Source: JAPPLB01 sp965204095 (GTDB taxonomy: Bacteria > Acidobacteriota > Terriglobia > Bryobacterales > UBA6623). From it: 64,000 bases of DNA. Numbering within the stretch: position 1 is the first letter of the stretch; each line of letters starts with the position of its first letter. Made by a program: the position numbers and the translations under genes. Below the pieces are notes generated by a model. It did no database searches. It saw nothing but the letters and a program-made list of their open reading frames with translations, and had not been told where the DNA came from. The stretch is from the NCBI GenBank assembly GCA_965204095.1, contig OZ241991.1, positions 5,022,001 to 5,086,000 on the forward strand, in the 5' to 3' direction. Positions 17,523-28,093 of this stretch are shown here, one piece after another.

Positions 17523-17891
17523 ATGCTTCGCAAGCTGTGGAGTGGCCTGCGGCCTGTGCTGTTCTGGAATTATCGGCGCGGTTCCTGGCAGTACGATCTG
17601 ATCGTTGCCGCGATTCTGGCATTCATTTTTTTAACGCCGCGCAGCCTGTTCAACGATCAGCCCCGCTTGCCCCGCGTCCGTGAAGTGCAGACGCTCAGCG
17701 ACGAACAGCGCACCCGAGTGTTCCTGGTGGAATCCTCGGCGATGGGGGAGAAAACAGGCGAAGACCTCACCGCCGCGATTCAAGATCTTCTGCGGCGCCA
17801 GACAGGCCGGAACCTGGAAGTCGTCGAAACGCGACCCTCCAGTGGAGCCGACGGCGAACGAACCGCCTATCTGGTCTACGTCCGTCCGTAA
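17523..17891 (+). CDS. Small single-span membrane protein, unknown function
   Basis: The product has 122 residues. The N-terminus is basic, one membrane helix spans about residues 26-40 (LIVAAILAFIFLTP), and the rest is soluble and periplasmic or cytoplasmic, with a helix-rich stretch (TGEDLTAAIQDLLRRQTG). I do not recognise a family. No Shine-Dalgarno sequence precedes the ATG. A TACGAT box (17506-17511) lies 11 bases upstream, and CGATAAACTGAC just before the start is also found ahead of leuC. A LolA-like gene follows after 61 bases and may share the transcript. Confidence 0.75.
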   Translation: MLRKLWSGLRPVLFWNYRRGSWQYDLIVAAILAFIFLTPRSLFNDQPRLPRVREVQTLSDEQRTRVFLVESSAMGEKTGEDLTAAIQDLLRRQTGRNLEVVETRPSSGADGERTAYLVYVRP

Positions 17892-17952
17892 CTGCCCCCG
17901 GCTTTGCGTAACCGGATTCGACCGTATTGCGTACTTTTGAACAGGCCTTCGT

Positions 17953-18642
17953 ATGCACCTGAAGGAACGACTTCTCTGTCTTGTCCTGGCGACCTTGACG
18001 CCGGCATCGGCCGCGAGCCTTGATCTGGAACAACTACTGGCCAACATGGATCGCACGGCCTCCGGTTTCGAAAGCATGCAAGCCGGCATCACGCGAATGA
18101 AGTACATGGCGCTTCTCGAAGAGAAGACCACCGAGTCCGGCGAGATGTACGTCCGCAAGGACAAGAACGGCAAGGTCCGGCTGCTCATCAACTTCCGCGA
18201 GCCCTACAACTATCACTTGGCAGTCAGCGGCGATAAAGCCGAGATCTACCGCCCGCGCATCGCAACCGTCGAGGAGTACAGTATCGCGAAGCATCGGGAT
18301 ACGTTCCAGCAGGCCTTTCTGCTGGGATTCGGCACCTCAGCCGACTACCTTCGCGAGAACTACGAGCTTCAATTGCTCGGAGAAGATCATGCCGCTGGCC
18401 AGGCAACCGTCAGGCTTGAACTGACCCCGAAGTCGGAAGGAATGCGCAAGCAGGTTCCCAAACTGGAAATGTGGGTCTCGACAGAGACTTGGCAGGCCGT
18501 CCGACAAAAACTGCACCAGCCGGGTGGCGAAGACTACCGCGTCTTCACCTACAACAACGTCAAGTTGAACCCGAAGATCCCCGACAAGGTTTTCAAACTC
18601 GATATCCCCCGGGACACCAAGCGGGTGTTCCCGCAGCGATAA
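17953..18642 (+). CDS. LolA-like outer-membrane lipoprotein carrier/sorting family protein
   Basis: The product has 229 residues with a signal peptide (about residues 1-20, cleavage near ASAA). LeuGlnGlnLeu-type helices are followed by an alternating beta pattern (GEMYVRKDKNGKVRLLINF, EIYRPRIATVEEYSI), as in LolA/LppX-fold proteins that shield lipid or lipoprotein acyl chains in the periplasm. LLGFGTSADYL and LEMWVSTETWQAVRQKL match the conserved centre of this family. It probably carries a hydrophobic ligand between inner and outer membrane. It lies downstream of a small membrane protein gene; the remaining Lol genes are not in the window, so the exact client is unknown. Confidence 0.85.
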   Translation: MHLKERLLCLVLATLTPASAASLDLEQLLANMDRTASGFESMQAGITRMKYMALLEEKTTESGEMYVRKDKNGKVRLLINFREPYNYHLAVSGDKAEIYRPRIATVEEYSIAKHRDTFQQAFLLGFGTSADYLRENYELQLLGEDHAAGQATVRLELTPKSEGMRKQVPKLEMWVSTETWQAVRQKLHQPGGEDYRVFTYNNVKLNPKIPDKVFKLDIPRDTKRVFPQR

Positions 18643-18697
18643 CTGCGGGGCTTGGCAAGCGTTTTCGCAGCCAGGCCCCTTCGCCCACCCATATCCC

Positions 18698-18729
18698 TTG
18701 ACTCTATAGCCGACTGTAGACTCTATACT
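18698..18729 (+). promoter_or_regulatory. MerR-type promoter with 20-base spacer
   Basis: A -35 box TTGACT (18698-18703) and a -10 box TATACT (18724-18729) are separated by 20 bases, the overlong spacing that MerR-family activators correct by untwisting DNA. A dyad TCTATAG-CCGA-CTGTAGA (18703-18720) fills the spacer. The merR ATG begins 7 bases after the -10 box, at the expected transcription start, implying a leaderless message for the regulator-ATPase operon. Confidence 0.82.
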
Positions 18730-18735
18730 AAAGGC

Positions 18736-19226
18736 ATGACCCCTGCGGAACGTGATGCCCGAGGCTCCCTCCGCAAGATCGGAGAGGTCGCCAAACGCAG
18801 CGACATCGCTGTCGAAACCTTGCGTTTCTACGAAAGCCGAGGACTGATTGAACCCGCCGGACGGACAGCTTCCGGTTACCGCCTTTACGACGATTCCGTC
18901 TTTGAGCGATTGGCTTTTGTGAGGAAATCACAGGCTGTCGGTTTCACTCTGGATCAGATTGCGTGGATCATCGCCGAAGCGAGGGAAGGCCGGCGGCCGT
19001 GTGTGGAAGTCCGGAAGATGGCGCGGCAGAGGCTCAACGAGCTTGATGAGAAGCTGGCGGAACTCCGGCGCTACCGCCGTGATCTGAAACGGACTCTCGA
19101 CGCTTGGGACCGGGAAGGTGTGAAAGAAGGCATGATCTGTGGGCTCATCGAGGGGTTGGATGCCGCTGTGGTTCGGCCCGTGTCGAGGAGAGCGGGTCGG
19201 TGGAGGCCTTCAGAGAGGAGGAAGCC

Positions 19227-19230
<4 letters not shown>
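18736..19230 (+). CDS. MerR-family metal-responsive regulator
   Basis: The product has 164 residues. I start it at 18736 because the promoter ends just upstream and the winged-helix begins soon after (KIGEVAKRSDIAVETLRFYE, then SGYRLYDDSVFERL). A long dimerisation helix follows. Two cysteines are placed as in metal sensors: one in GRRPCVEV before the helix and one in MICGLIEGL at its end. A monovalent or divalent soft metal ligand is therefore likely. It probably activates its own elongated-spacer promoter and the copper-ATPase gene, with which it overlaps by four bases (ATGA). Whether it senses Cu(I) or another metal is inference from that neighbour. Confidence 0.9.
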
Positions 19231-21494
<2,264 letters not shown>

Positions 21495-21703
21495 TCTTTT
21501 TTGGGGCTACTGGCGCCTTTGGGGCGGCCGTCACAGCCGCTTTCCACCGAGCGCCCCGCTGTCCGCTGGTTCAGACGCTCACTGTGGAACCATCCATCGG
21601 AGTGATACCTCGCTATCGAATAGGTAAGATAAGCTTGATGGGCTTGGGCCAGGAAACACATCGTGTGCGCCTCCCGCAGCCGGATGCACGCGGGAGGCTT
21701 CCA

Positions 21704-21884
21704 GCCTGCATGTCTCACCACCCGACGGCCGAAGCACGCGATAAGGAGGCCGCCATGACTTCGTTGCGCTCGCTTGCCGTGCTCGATGTGCTCTCACGTA
21801 CACCTGCGCGCGCCAAACGGCTCGCGTCTTGTCCTGACGGCTCTCTCATGCACTTCGTCTCGCCACGTGGTGAGAAATGCAGGC
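21704..21884 (+). repeat. Family-1 palindromic repeat, copy B
   Basis: Terminal inverted repeats are GCCTGCATGTCTCACCAC (21704-21721) and GTGGTGAGAAATGCAGGC (21867-21884), with TA directly after the right end; the left flank is CA. The interior contains AAGGAGG at 21743-21749 and ATG at 21755, which open the reading frame of the downstream gene. It belongs to the same subtype as copy A. Confidence 0.88.
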
Positions 21885-22831
21885 TAACGCTGGATCTCGT
21901 GTTTGTCATAGCACTCGTTCTGCTGTGCGGGCCCCCGGCATCGGCGCAGGATCGCGGCGCTGGACCGGGCTCCCCATCGCCGGTCTCCGCGAGTGCTCCG
22001 GCAGCCACCGAGGAGCAAGAGAACCTGTTCTGGCAGTCGATCATGAACAGCACCAACCCGGCGGAGTACGAGGCATACATCGAGCAGTTCCCGAACGGGG
22101 TTTTTCGCGCCCTCGCGCAGATTCGGCTGTCGGAACTGCGCGGCACAGGGGTTGATCCAACCGCAGCAGAAATGCGGTTGTCCGCATCTTCTACTCCGGA
22201 TTCCAGAGTTGCGCCCGGCGGCGAGGGACATCAGAAACCGGGCGAGATGTTCCGGGATTGCGACGAGTGTCCGGAGATGGTGGTCATGCCGGGCGGCAGG
22301 CTGGCGCTTGGCCGCTACGAGGTGACGGTCGGCGAGTATCGGGCGTTCGCGTCGGCGACCGGCGGGGGTGCGGGCGCCGGATGTTTCAGCATTGTTCAAG
22401 GCGACTCGTGGCGAAACCCCGGTTTTCGACAGACGGATCGTCATCCGGTGACGTGCGTGAGCTGGAACGACGCGCAGGAGTATGTGTCATGGCTGAGCCG
22501 AACCACGGGCGGGACGTATCGGTTGCCGACCGAAGAGGAGTGGGGACTCGCGGCCGCCGGGTCGCCTACGGGGTGCCGTAACCGAGGCATGTATGGAGGA
22601 ACCTGCCCTGTCGGCTCTTACGGCGCCAACGGGCTTGCTCTGTCGGACATGGTCGGCAACGTCTGGGAGTGGACGGAGGACTGCTGGGAAGGCGATTGCA
22701 GACGCCGTGTGTTGCGCGGCGGCTCCTGGACCAGCTATGGGGGGTTCCTGCGCCCCGGCGCGCGCATCTGGGACCGCTCCGCCCTTCGGATCAGCAGCTT
22801 CGGCTTTCGAGTAGCGAAGACGTTGGATTAG
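21755..22831 (+). CDS. Formylglycine-generating-enzyme (SUMF1)-like secreted protein with repeat-derived N-terminus
   Basis: With the ATG at 21755, preceded by a perfect AAGGAGG five bases away, the product has 358 residues. Residues 1-43 are encoded by the family-1 repeat. A hydrophobic signal or anchor segment follows (LTLDLVFVIALVLLCGPPAS, ending AQD). ATG 21848 or GTG 21900 are alternative starts giving a more ordinary signal peptide. The C-terminal domain is of the SUMF1/FGE type: WNDAQEYVSWLSR, YRLPTEEEWGLAAAG, MVGNVWEWTEDCW, RVLRGGSW and GFRVAK. Such domains either oxidise a cysteine to formylglycine or simply bind ligands; the oxidase cysteine pair cannot be assigned with confidence. 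A short helical EYEAYIEQFPNGVFRALAQI repeat precedes it. Confidence 0.85.
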   Translation: MTSLRSLAVLDVLSRTPARAKRLASCPDGSLMHFVSPRGEKCRLTLDLVFVIALVLLCGPPASAQDRGAGPGSPSPVSASAPAATEEQENLFWQSIMNSTNPAEYEAYIEQFPNGVFRALAQIRLSELRGTGVDPTAAEMRLSASSTPDSRVAPGGEGHQKPGEMFRDCDECPEMVVMPGGRLALGRYEVTVGEYRAFASATGGGAGAGCFSIVQGDSWRNPGFRQTDRHPVTCVSWNDAQEYVSWLSRTTGGTYRLPTEEEWGLAAAGSPTGCRNRGMYGGTCPVGSYGANGLALSDMVGNVWEWTEDCWEGDCRRRVLRGGSWTSYGGFLRPGARIWDRSALRISSFGFRVAKTLD

Positions 22832-23092
22832 CTCTTGATTCTTGGTCTCCGATCGTCCTGGCGGGGCCTGAGAGGGGGTAAAGCCCCACAGTGATCGCGG
22901 TGATGGCGTCGGACGGGAGCCGGTCAGGAGCAGCCAAAACAAGACTGAAGGGCTTCAGCACCTCAAGCGGATGGGGAACGTTCTGCCTGGATCACCATGC
23001 GCAGTTCTCACATTGCAGCGACAAGAGCAGCAGCTTCCTCGATCCGGGTTGCAAGTTCGGCGCAGTCTGGAGTACAACGGTCAGAGGCCACC

Positions 23093-23722
23093 ATGCTGCG
23101 ATACGTCTTGCTTGGAATCCTGATCTGCGGAGTCGTTTCCGCCGAGTCTCCCAACATGCTCAGCGAGCAAGAGCAGAAGGAAGGATACCGGAGGATCTTC
23201 GACGGTAAGACGCTCGACGGGTGGAAGGGCGATGCGAAGCTGTGGTCGGTCGTCGACGGAGCGATCGTCGGTTCCACAGAAGGCAACAAGATTCCCCACA
23301 ACAGCTTCCTGATCAGCGAAGAGAAGTTCTCGGACTTCGTTCTGCGGCTCGACGTCAAAGTCCGCAATCACAATAGCGGCGTGCAATTCCGCAGCGAAGA
23401 GCTACCCAACTGGGTAGTGCGGGGCTATCAGGCTGATGCCGCCGAAGGAGCCTGGTGGGGCAGTCTGTACGGCGAAAAGACCGGACGGGGCGTCATCGCC
23501 GCCGGTTATGAGGGCAAGGGTGAGAAGGTCGTCAAGCCCGGCGATTGGAACAGCTACGAGATCATCTGCAAGGGCAATCAGATCACCCTCACGCTGAACG
23601 GTCTCGTCACGGCCGATCTGGCTGATGACATGTCGTCGGAAGGAGTCATTGCCCTGCAATTGCACTCAGGACCGGCGATGCAAGTCTCGTTTCGCAACAT
23701 CCGCATCCGCACGCTGGAGTAG
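23093..23722 (+). CDS. DUF1080 secreted protein (3-keto-disaccharide hydrolase-like)
   Basis: The product has 209 residues. The start at 23093 gives a signal peptide (MLRYVLLGILICGVVSAES), with AGAGG six bases upstream. The concanavalin-like DUF1080 domain is complete: YRRIFDGKTLDGWKGD at its start, then DGAIVGS, SDFVLRLDVKV, NSGVQFRSEE and GDWNSYEIICKGNQITLTL. Family members are secreted carbohydrate-active proteins and several cleave 3-keto-glycosides; activity here is inference. A xylose-isomerase-like gene follows 43 bases downstream. That pairing suggests a sugar degradation unit. Confidence 0.92.
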   Translation: MLRYVLLGILICGVVSAESPNMLSEQEQKEGYRRIFDGKTLDGWKGDAKLWSVVDGAIVGSTEGNKIPHNSFLISEEKFSDFVLRLDVKVRNHNSGVQFRSEELPNWVVRGYQADAAEGAWWGSLYGEKTGRGVIAAGYEGKGEKVVKPGDWNSYEIICKGNQITLTLNGLVTADLADDMSSEGVIALQLHSGPAMQVSFRNIRIRTLE

Positions 23723-23765
23723 TCGGCGAGTCGTCGACGCAACCCATCAAAGGGGGAAGAGAACC

Positions 23766-24683
23766 ATGAAAAAAATCTCGCTCGGCAGTTGGGCCTTCGC
23801 GTTCGGGCCTTACTCTGACAATCCGGTTCCATTCGACAAGACAGCCAAGAGGCTTGCCGAAGCCGGCTATGACGCCATCGAGGTCTGCGGCATCCAAGAG
23901 CACGTCACTCTCGATGCCTACCCGACAACGGAGTCTCGCCAGGAAGTCAAGAAGATGCTCGATGATCTCGGATTGGAGCGATCAGGCTATGCGTGCGACC
24001 AGTACGCATTCGATCCTACCGAGGCTGAGAACAAGCAGAAATATCTCGAGCAGTTCTCAAGGAATCTCGATATGTGCAATGAACTGGGCATCCGAGACAT
24101 CCGGGTGGATACGGTCGCCGATCCCGGCAAATACTCCGACGAGGCCGAGTACGAGGCGGCGAAGGGCCGGGTGGCGGAGACATTTCACGAAGCAGCGCAA
24201 AAAGCGCATGACGCCGGCATCCGGATGCACTGGGAGTTCGAGCCGGGGTTCATCTTCAACAAGCCGTCTGAAATCATCGAGCTCCACGGCAAGGTGGCCC
24301 ATCCGAATTTCGACGTCATGTACGACACAAGCCACGCCTACATGTCAGCCGTCGCGGGCTCCCGGCAACACGGCGAGAAGGAAACTCTCGACGGCGGCAT
24401 CGAAGAGCTGCTCGCCAACCTCGAGGGCAAGATCGGCGCGATCCACTTGATCGACTCCGACGGCAGCTTGCATGACAACCACACCAGCACGCACAACCCG
24501 TTCGGGACCGGCAACGTCGACTTCAAATCGGTTGCGCCGAAACTCTTGACGGTGCCCCATGTCGAATACTGGGCCATCGACATGTGCTTCTGGCCCGGTT
24601 CATGGGAATTGGTCGAAGCTTCTCTGGCGTATGTCAAGGACCTGGTCGCGGAGGCCGAAGCGGCGACTGCGGCCGCATCCTGA
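23766..24683 (+). CDS. Sugar phosphate isomerase/epimerase family protein
   Basis: The 305-residue xylose-isomerase-like TIM barrel starts at the ATG at 23766, with AGGGGGAAGAG upstream. Barrel strands and metal-binding residues are visible in AGYDAIEVCG, MHWEFEPGF (Glu), MYDTSHAYM (Asp/His) and IHLIDSDG (His/Asp). There is no signal peptide, so the enzyme is cytoplasmic. It follows the DUF1080 gene in the same direction, and both likely act on one carbohydrate; the substrate is unknown. The stop codon TGA is immediately followed by a family-1 repeat. Confidence 0.9.
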   Translation: MKKISLGSWAFAFGPYSDNPVPFDKTAKRLAEAGYDAIEVCGIQEHVTLDAYPTTESRQEVKKMLDDLGLERSGYACDQYAFDPTEAENKQKYLEQFSRNLDMCNELGIRDIRVDTVADPGKYSDEAEYEAAKGRVAETFHEAAQKAHDAGIRMHWEFEPGFIFNKPSEIIELHGKVAHPNFDVMYDTSHAYMSAVAGSRQHGEKETLDGGIEELLANLEGKIGAIHLIDSDGSLHDNHTSTHNPFGTGNVDFKSVAPKLLTVPHVEYWAIDMCFWPGSWELVEASLAYVKDLVAEAEAATAAAS

Positions 24684-24684
24684 C

Positions 24685-24854
24685 GGGCATGTCTCATCAC
24701 CCGACGGCCGCTGCACGCGATAAAAGGCCGTGATTCGTGTCTCGTGATTCGTGAAGAACCTTAAAAGGCCATTTTGCCGTCGCCAAGCGGTGCGCTCCTC
24801 GTCCTGACGACCCTCTCACGCACTTCACCTCGCCACGTGGCGAGACATGCAGGC
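24685..24854 (+). repeat. Family-1 palindromic repeat, copy C
   Basis: The left end is decayed (GGGCATGTCTCATCAC) and begins one base after the isomerase stop codon. The right end, GCGAGACATGCAGGC, is followed by TA at 24855-24856. The interior has the CCGACGGCCG block and short tandem CGTGATTCGTG / CGTGTCTCGTG units shared with copies E and F. Confidence 0.82.
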
Positions 24855-24919
24855 TATCCGGATATAGCCCGAGTGCGCGAGATTCTCCAGGGCAGGCCGG
24901 ACCAGCCAAGATAGAAGGC

Positions 24920-25198
24920 CTACCGGGAAAACCGCGCTGTGACGGTGCGTTCGTACTCAGGGAAGTAATAGCCGATCAAGGGAAGATCGAACGATCGCAA
25001 GATCGATTCCTTGGGCTCGCGTTCGAGCAAGAACTCGAATGACCGGAGGAGGAGCTTTTCGGTTGAGGCCCTGCCGCCGGTGAGCTTCAGGGCGTATTCG
25101 GAATCGACCTTGACGCGGTGAACGGTGGTGCCGCCGCCTTCCCGAACGGTGACGATGTACTCACCGCCACTACCCGCCTCGACTTCAATCACCGGCAT
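24920..25198 (-). CDS. Conserved-looking small soluble protein, unknown function
   Basis: The product has 92 residues, with no signal peptide or membrane segment. It opens with beta-rich sequence (IEVEAGSGGEYIVTVREGGG) followed by a helical middle (STEKLLLRSFEFLLERE) and ends FPEYERTVTARFSR. The composition is protein-like and the frame is isolated between two family-1 repeats, facing away from the rnhB operon. I do not recognise the family. The start ATG is the first in the frame; no strong ribosome-binding site is visible. Confidence 0.7.
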   Translation of the reverse strand: MPVIEVEAGSGGEYIVTVREGGGTTVHRVKVDSEYALKLTGGRASTEKLLLRSFEFLLEREPKESILRSFDLPLIGYYFPEYERTVTARFSR

Positions 25199-25214
25199 GC
25201 GGAGTTGATCTTAA

Positions 25215-25343
25215 CCTACATGCATCACCAGACGAAGCCCGAAGCACGCGAAAAAGGCCGTGGCTCCGACGCCAAGCGGCGCGCGCCTCGTCCAGACGGC
25301 CTTCTCAGACACTTCGCCTCGCCGCGAGATGAGCAATGCAGGT
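25215..25343 (+). repeat. Family-1 palindromic repeat, copy D (short, decayed)
   Basis: The left end reads CCTACATGCATCACCAG and the right end GATGAGCAATGCAGG. The interior keeps CGAAGCACGCGAAAAAGGCCG and CTTCGCCTCGCCGCGAG. It is the shortest near-complete copy (about 129 bp) and lies just upstream of the small gene at 25198. Confidence 0.72.
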
Positions 25344-25401
25344 TCAACGAAAAAAGAGGCGGCGCTCACACGACCTGCAACGGCCCAAGACGAAGAGAGC
25401 C

Positions 25402-25692
25402 CTACTTCCAAAGCCGCCAAGCCTCGCCGATGCCGATCCAGATATTCACCAACCCCACCCCCGAGACCCCGCCGCGCAGGTAGTTGCTCAACCACAACCC
25501 TTTCAACTGCGGCGTCAATCCAAAGAAGAAATTGTTGTCCCAAAACGGCGTCCAGGGCAGGATCACCAGCACGATCCCGATCTCGATGCAGAACAGAATG
25601 AACAGGATGTGCGTCAGCCGCCTGGCCCGAGCGCCTCGTTGAACCGGCTCGGACTCGGGCTCGCCCGTTTTCAGGCCGAGGATCTCGCCCAT
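25402..25692 (-). CDS. Small two-span membrane protein, unknown function
   Basis: The product has 96 residues with two hydrophobic helices, at about residues 28-45 (ILFILFCIEIGIVLVILPW) and 74-90 (SGVGLVNIWIGIGEAW). The N-terminus is charged and hydrophilic. It begins 6 bases after the rnhB stop in the same direction, so it is the last gene of the ffh-rnhB operon. The family is not recognised. The WTPFWDNNFFF loop between the helices is aromatic-rich. Confidence 0.72.
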   Translation of the reverse strand: MGEILGLKTGEPESEPVQRGARARRLTHILFILFCIEIGIVLVILPWTPFWDNNFFFGLTPQLKGLWLSNYLRGGVSGVGLVNIWIGIGEAWRLWK

Positions 25693-25698
25693 GGTCTT

Positions 25699-26424
25699 CT
25701 AGAAAGAGAGCGCCGCCGCTCCGTCGGGCTCGCCCAAGGGAAGCGGCAAACGTGAATCCGGTTCCGGCCCGAAGCAGGCGCACTCCGCGACCGGCTTGAA
25801 CGTCATCCGATGCAGCGGTGTCGGGCCATGTTTTTCGAGAGCGGCCAAATGATGCGGGGAGCCATAGCCCTTATTCGAAGCCAGACCGTACTCGGGAAAC
25901 ACCAGGTCCCACTCCTCCATCCAACGATCTCGCTCGACTTTCGCCACGATCGACGCCGCGGCGACCGACGAACTCGTGGCGTCACCCTTGACAATCGATT
26001 TCTGCTGAATGGCCACATCCAGCGACAGAGCATCGACCACAAGGGCAGCCGCCGCCGGGTCCAGCCCGAGAACAGCCGCTCGCATCGCCAAGCGCGAAGC
26101 CTGATAGATGTTCACGCGATCGATCTGAGCATTATCAACGGCCGCCAGCGAGACGGCAATGGCCCGCTCGCGGATCCGCCCGCTCAGCACCCTCCGTGAT
26201 TCCGCATCAAGCCGCTTGCTATCGTTGAGCCCACGCACAGGATGCCGCGGATCGAGAATCACGGCGGCCGCCACAACCGGTCCGAAGAGACAGCCGCGGC
26301 CGACTTCGTCCACTCCGGCTACCAGTGAGTAGCCGCGGGCACGCAACCCTTGCTCGATCCTCGTATCAGGCCGGTTCCTGGGCACGCGTTTTTTGTGGGC
26401 AAGCGGCGCCACGGGTCGCGGCAT
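25699..26424 (-). CDS. rnhB: Ribonuclease HII
   Basis: The 241-residue enzyme cleaves RNA in RNA-DNA hybrids and removes misincorporated ribonucleotides. The family motif VAGVDEVGRGCLFGPVVAAA carries the first catalytic Asp-Glu pair. VVDALSLD and ASIVAKVERDRWMEE supply further metal-binding acids, and YGLASNKGYGSPHHLAAL is the conserved substrate-binding region. About 25 basic residues precede the domain and a 25-residue tail follows it. Its ATG abuts the rplS stop codon directly (TGAATG), implying coupled translation. Confidence 0.96.
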   Translation of the reverse strand: MPRPVAPLAHKKRVPRNRPDTRIEQGLRARGYSLVAGVDEVGRGCLFGPVVAAAVILDPRHPVRGLNDSKRLDAESRRVLSGRIRERAIAVSLAAVDNAQIDRVNIYQASRLAMRAAVLGLDPAAAALVVDALSLDVAIQQKSIVKGDATSSSVAAASIVAKVERDRWMEEWDLVFPEYGLASNKGYGSPHHLAALEKHGPTPLHRMTFKPVAECACFGPEPDSRLPLPLGEPDGAAALSF

Positions 26425-26781
26425 TCAGGCTTTCCGCGCCCGCTCTCGCAGCCGCGCCGCTTTGCCGCGCAGCTTCCGCAGATAGTAGAGTTTCGCCCGG
26501 CGAACGCGCGCCCGGCGCACCACCTCCACCTTGCCGACCACCGGCGACTGCAAGGGAAACACTCGTTCGACGCCCACGCCGAAGCTGACCTTGCGGACGG
26601 TTATCGTTTCACTCATGCCGGTGTTGTTCCGGCCGATAAGGACTCCTTCGAAAACCTGCAAGCGTTCCTTCTCACCCTCACGAATGAGCACATGTACGCG
26701 GACTGTATCGCCCGCCTCGAGTTCAGGGAGATCGTCTCTCTTGCGATCGTCGTAAACCTTCTGCAGCACTTTATTGATCAT
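26425..26781 (-). CDS. rplS: 50S ribosomal protein L19
   Basis: The 118-residue protein is of standard length for L19, which sits at the 30S-50S interface. Typical sequences are DDLPELEAGDTVRVHV, REGEKERLQVFEGVLI and TGMSETITVRKVSFGVGVER, with a strongly basic end. It overlaps trmD by 11 bases upstream and abuts rnhB downstream, the common rpsP-rimM-trmD-rplS order. Confidence 0.97.
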   Translation of the reverse strand: MINKVLQKVYDDRKRDDLPELEAGDTVRVHVLIREGEKERLQVFEGVLIGRNNTGMSETITVRKVSFGVGVERVFPLQSPVVGKVEVVRRARVRRAKLYYLRKLRGKAARLRERARKA

Positions 26782-27553
26782 GATGCACCTCCGCGCCGGC
26801 GTCTTGCTGTTGCAGGGCCGCGAGCCATTCCCGGTCTGACCGGCTCAGCGGAGCCGTTCCTAAGAGTTCCGGACGGTTTCGCCATGTCTTTTCCAACGCC
26901 GCCCTGCGCCTCCACCGCCGGATCTGCTCGTGATTTCCACTCAATAGAACCTCCGGGGTCTTCCAACCTTCAAACTCAGCCGGACGCGTATAGTGCGGGC
27001 AGTCGAGAATGTCCACACGCCCACCATCGAGAGGACGAAAGGACTCCTGTTGCGTAGACGCCTCGTTGCCGAGGGCCCCGGGCAGCAGCCGCGTCACAGC
27101 GTCGACAACAACCCCGCAGGCCCATTCGCCTCCACTCAGAACGAAATCCCCGACCGAAACCTCTTCGTCGGCCAGGTGTTCCGCCACTCGTTCGTCCACT
27201 CCTTCGTATCGTCCGCAGATCAAAGTCACTTCTTTATACCCCGCGAACCGCAAAGCCATGCTCTGATCAAACCTTTTCCCCTGGGCTGACAGCAGGACGG
27301 TCCGCACCCGCTTGTCTCGCTGTGACTCTCGAATCTTCTTCAGAACCAGAAAAACCGGCTCGATCTTCAGCACCATGCCTTCGTCGCCTCCAAACGGCCG
27401 GTCATCCACCGTGCGATGGCGATCGAAAGTATGATCGCGCAGGTCGTGGGTCTCGATCCCGATCAGTCCGTTGGACCTGGCACGGGCCACAACCCCATAA
27501 TCGAACGGCCCCTCGAAGAACCGAGGAAAGATCGTGATGACATGAAAGACCAT
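26771..27553 (-). CDS. trmD: tRNA (guanine-N1)-methyltransferase
   Basis: The 260-residue SPOUT-fold enzyme methylates G37 of tRNAs and so prevents frameshifting. Motifs FHVITIFPRFFEG, DDRPFGGDEGMVLK, ICGRYEGVDERV and SVGDFVLSGGEWA form the trefoil-knot SAM site, followed by the conserved LLPGALGNEAS and HYTRPAEFEGW segments. One base separates it from rimM, and it overlaps rplS. The length is ordinary, with a short additional Ala/Gln-rich tail. Confidence 0.97.
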   Translation of the reverse strand: MVFHVITIFPRFFEGPFDYGVVARARSNGLIGIETHDLRDHTFDRHRTVDDRPFGGDEGMVLKIEPVFLVLKKIRESQRDKRVRTVLLSAQGKRFDQSMALRFAGYKEVTLICGRYEGVDERVAEHLADEEVSVGDFVLSGGEWACGVVVDAVTRLLPGALGNEASTQQESFRPLDGGRVDILDCPHYTRPAEFEGWKTPEVLLSGNHEQIRRWRRRAALEKTWRNRPELLGTAPLSRSDREWLAALQQQDAGAEVHHDQ

Positions 27554-27554
27554 C

Positions 27555-28079
27555 TCACCAATTCAACTCCTCGAGCCCCTCCGGCAGACTGACTCGAATC
27601 TCCCGCCTTTCCTCGGAAACCTCCCGGCAAATCTCATCCACGAAAGGGACCAGAATCTCGCCTCCTGCTCCCAATACCTGCAACAGCAACGAACCGCCCG
27701 GATCGAGCACTTCGTCCACGATCCCGATCTCCCGGCCGGTCTTCTTGTCCAATACCCGACAACCGATCAGATCCGCCAGATAATGCTCGCCCTCCGGGGG
27801 CGGACCCAGCTCTTCCCCGGAAATCCGCACCTTCCAACCGCGCAGTTCCTCCGCTGCGCTGATCGAATCGATTCCTTCAAACTTCAAAACCCAGCGATCA
27901 CGCTGTCTCCAAGCCTCTTCCAAGGTGGCTTCGCGGTGTTCGCCTTGCAAGCTCTCCAAAAAAAACCGGCTCTGCGGCGAAAAACGGTCTTCGCAATCCG
28001 TCAGATCGGTGGCCAATACCTCGCCCCGATTGCCCCGACTGCGCACGATGCTAGCCAGCGTGACGAACTCCTGGTCCAT
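27555..28079 (-). CDS. rimM: 16S rRNA processing protein RimM
   Basis: The 174-residue protein assists 30S maturation by binding ribosomal protein S19. The N-terminal RimM barrel is visible as LASIVRSRGNRGEVLATDLT, and the PRC-barrel half as GEHYLADLIGCRV with VDEVLDPGGSLLLQV. The end, EEIRVSLPEGLEELNW-like, is the classic RimM terminus. It lies 14 bases after the KH-protein gene and 1 base before trmD. Confidence 0.95.
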   Translation of the reverse strand: MDQEFVTLASIVRSRGNRGEVLATDLTDCEDRFSPQSRFFLESLQGEHREATLEEAWRQRDRWVLKFEGIDSISAAEELRGWKVRISGEELGPPPEGEHYLADLIGCRVLDKKTGREIGIVDEVLDPGGSLLLQVLGAGGEILVPFVDEICREVSEERREIRVSLPEGLEELNW

Positions 28080-28093
28080 GCCACCCCGCTCGC

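Noticed and set aside
22862..22892. GGGGC...GCCCC stem after the SUMF1-like gene as a terminator
   Set aside because: The stem is short, the loop long, and no T-run follows.
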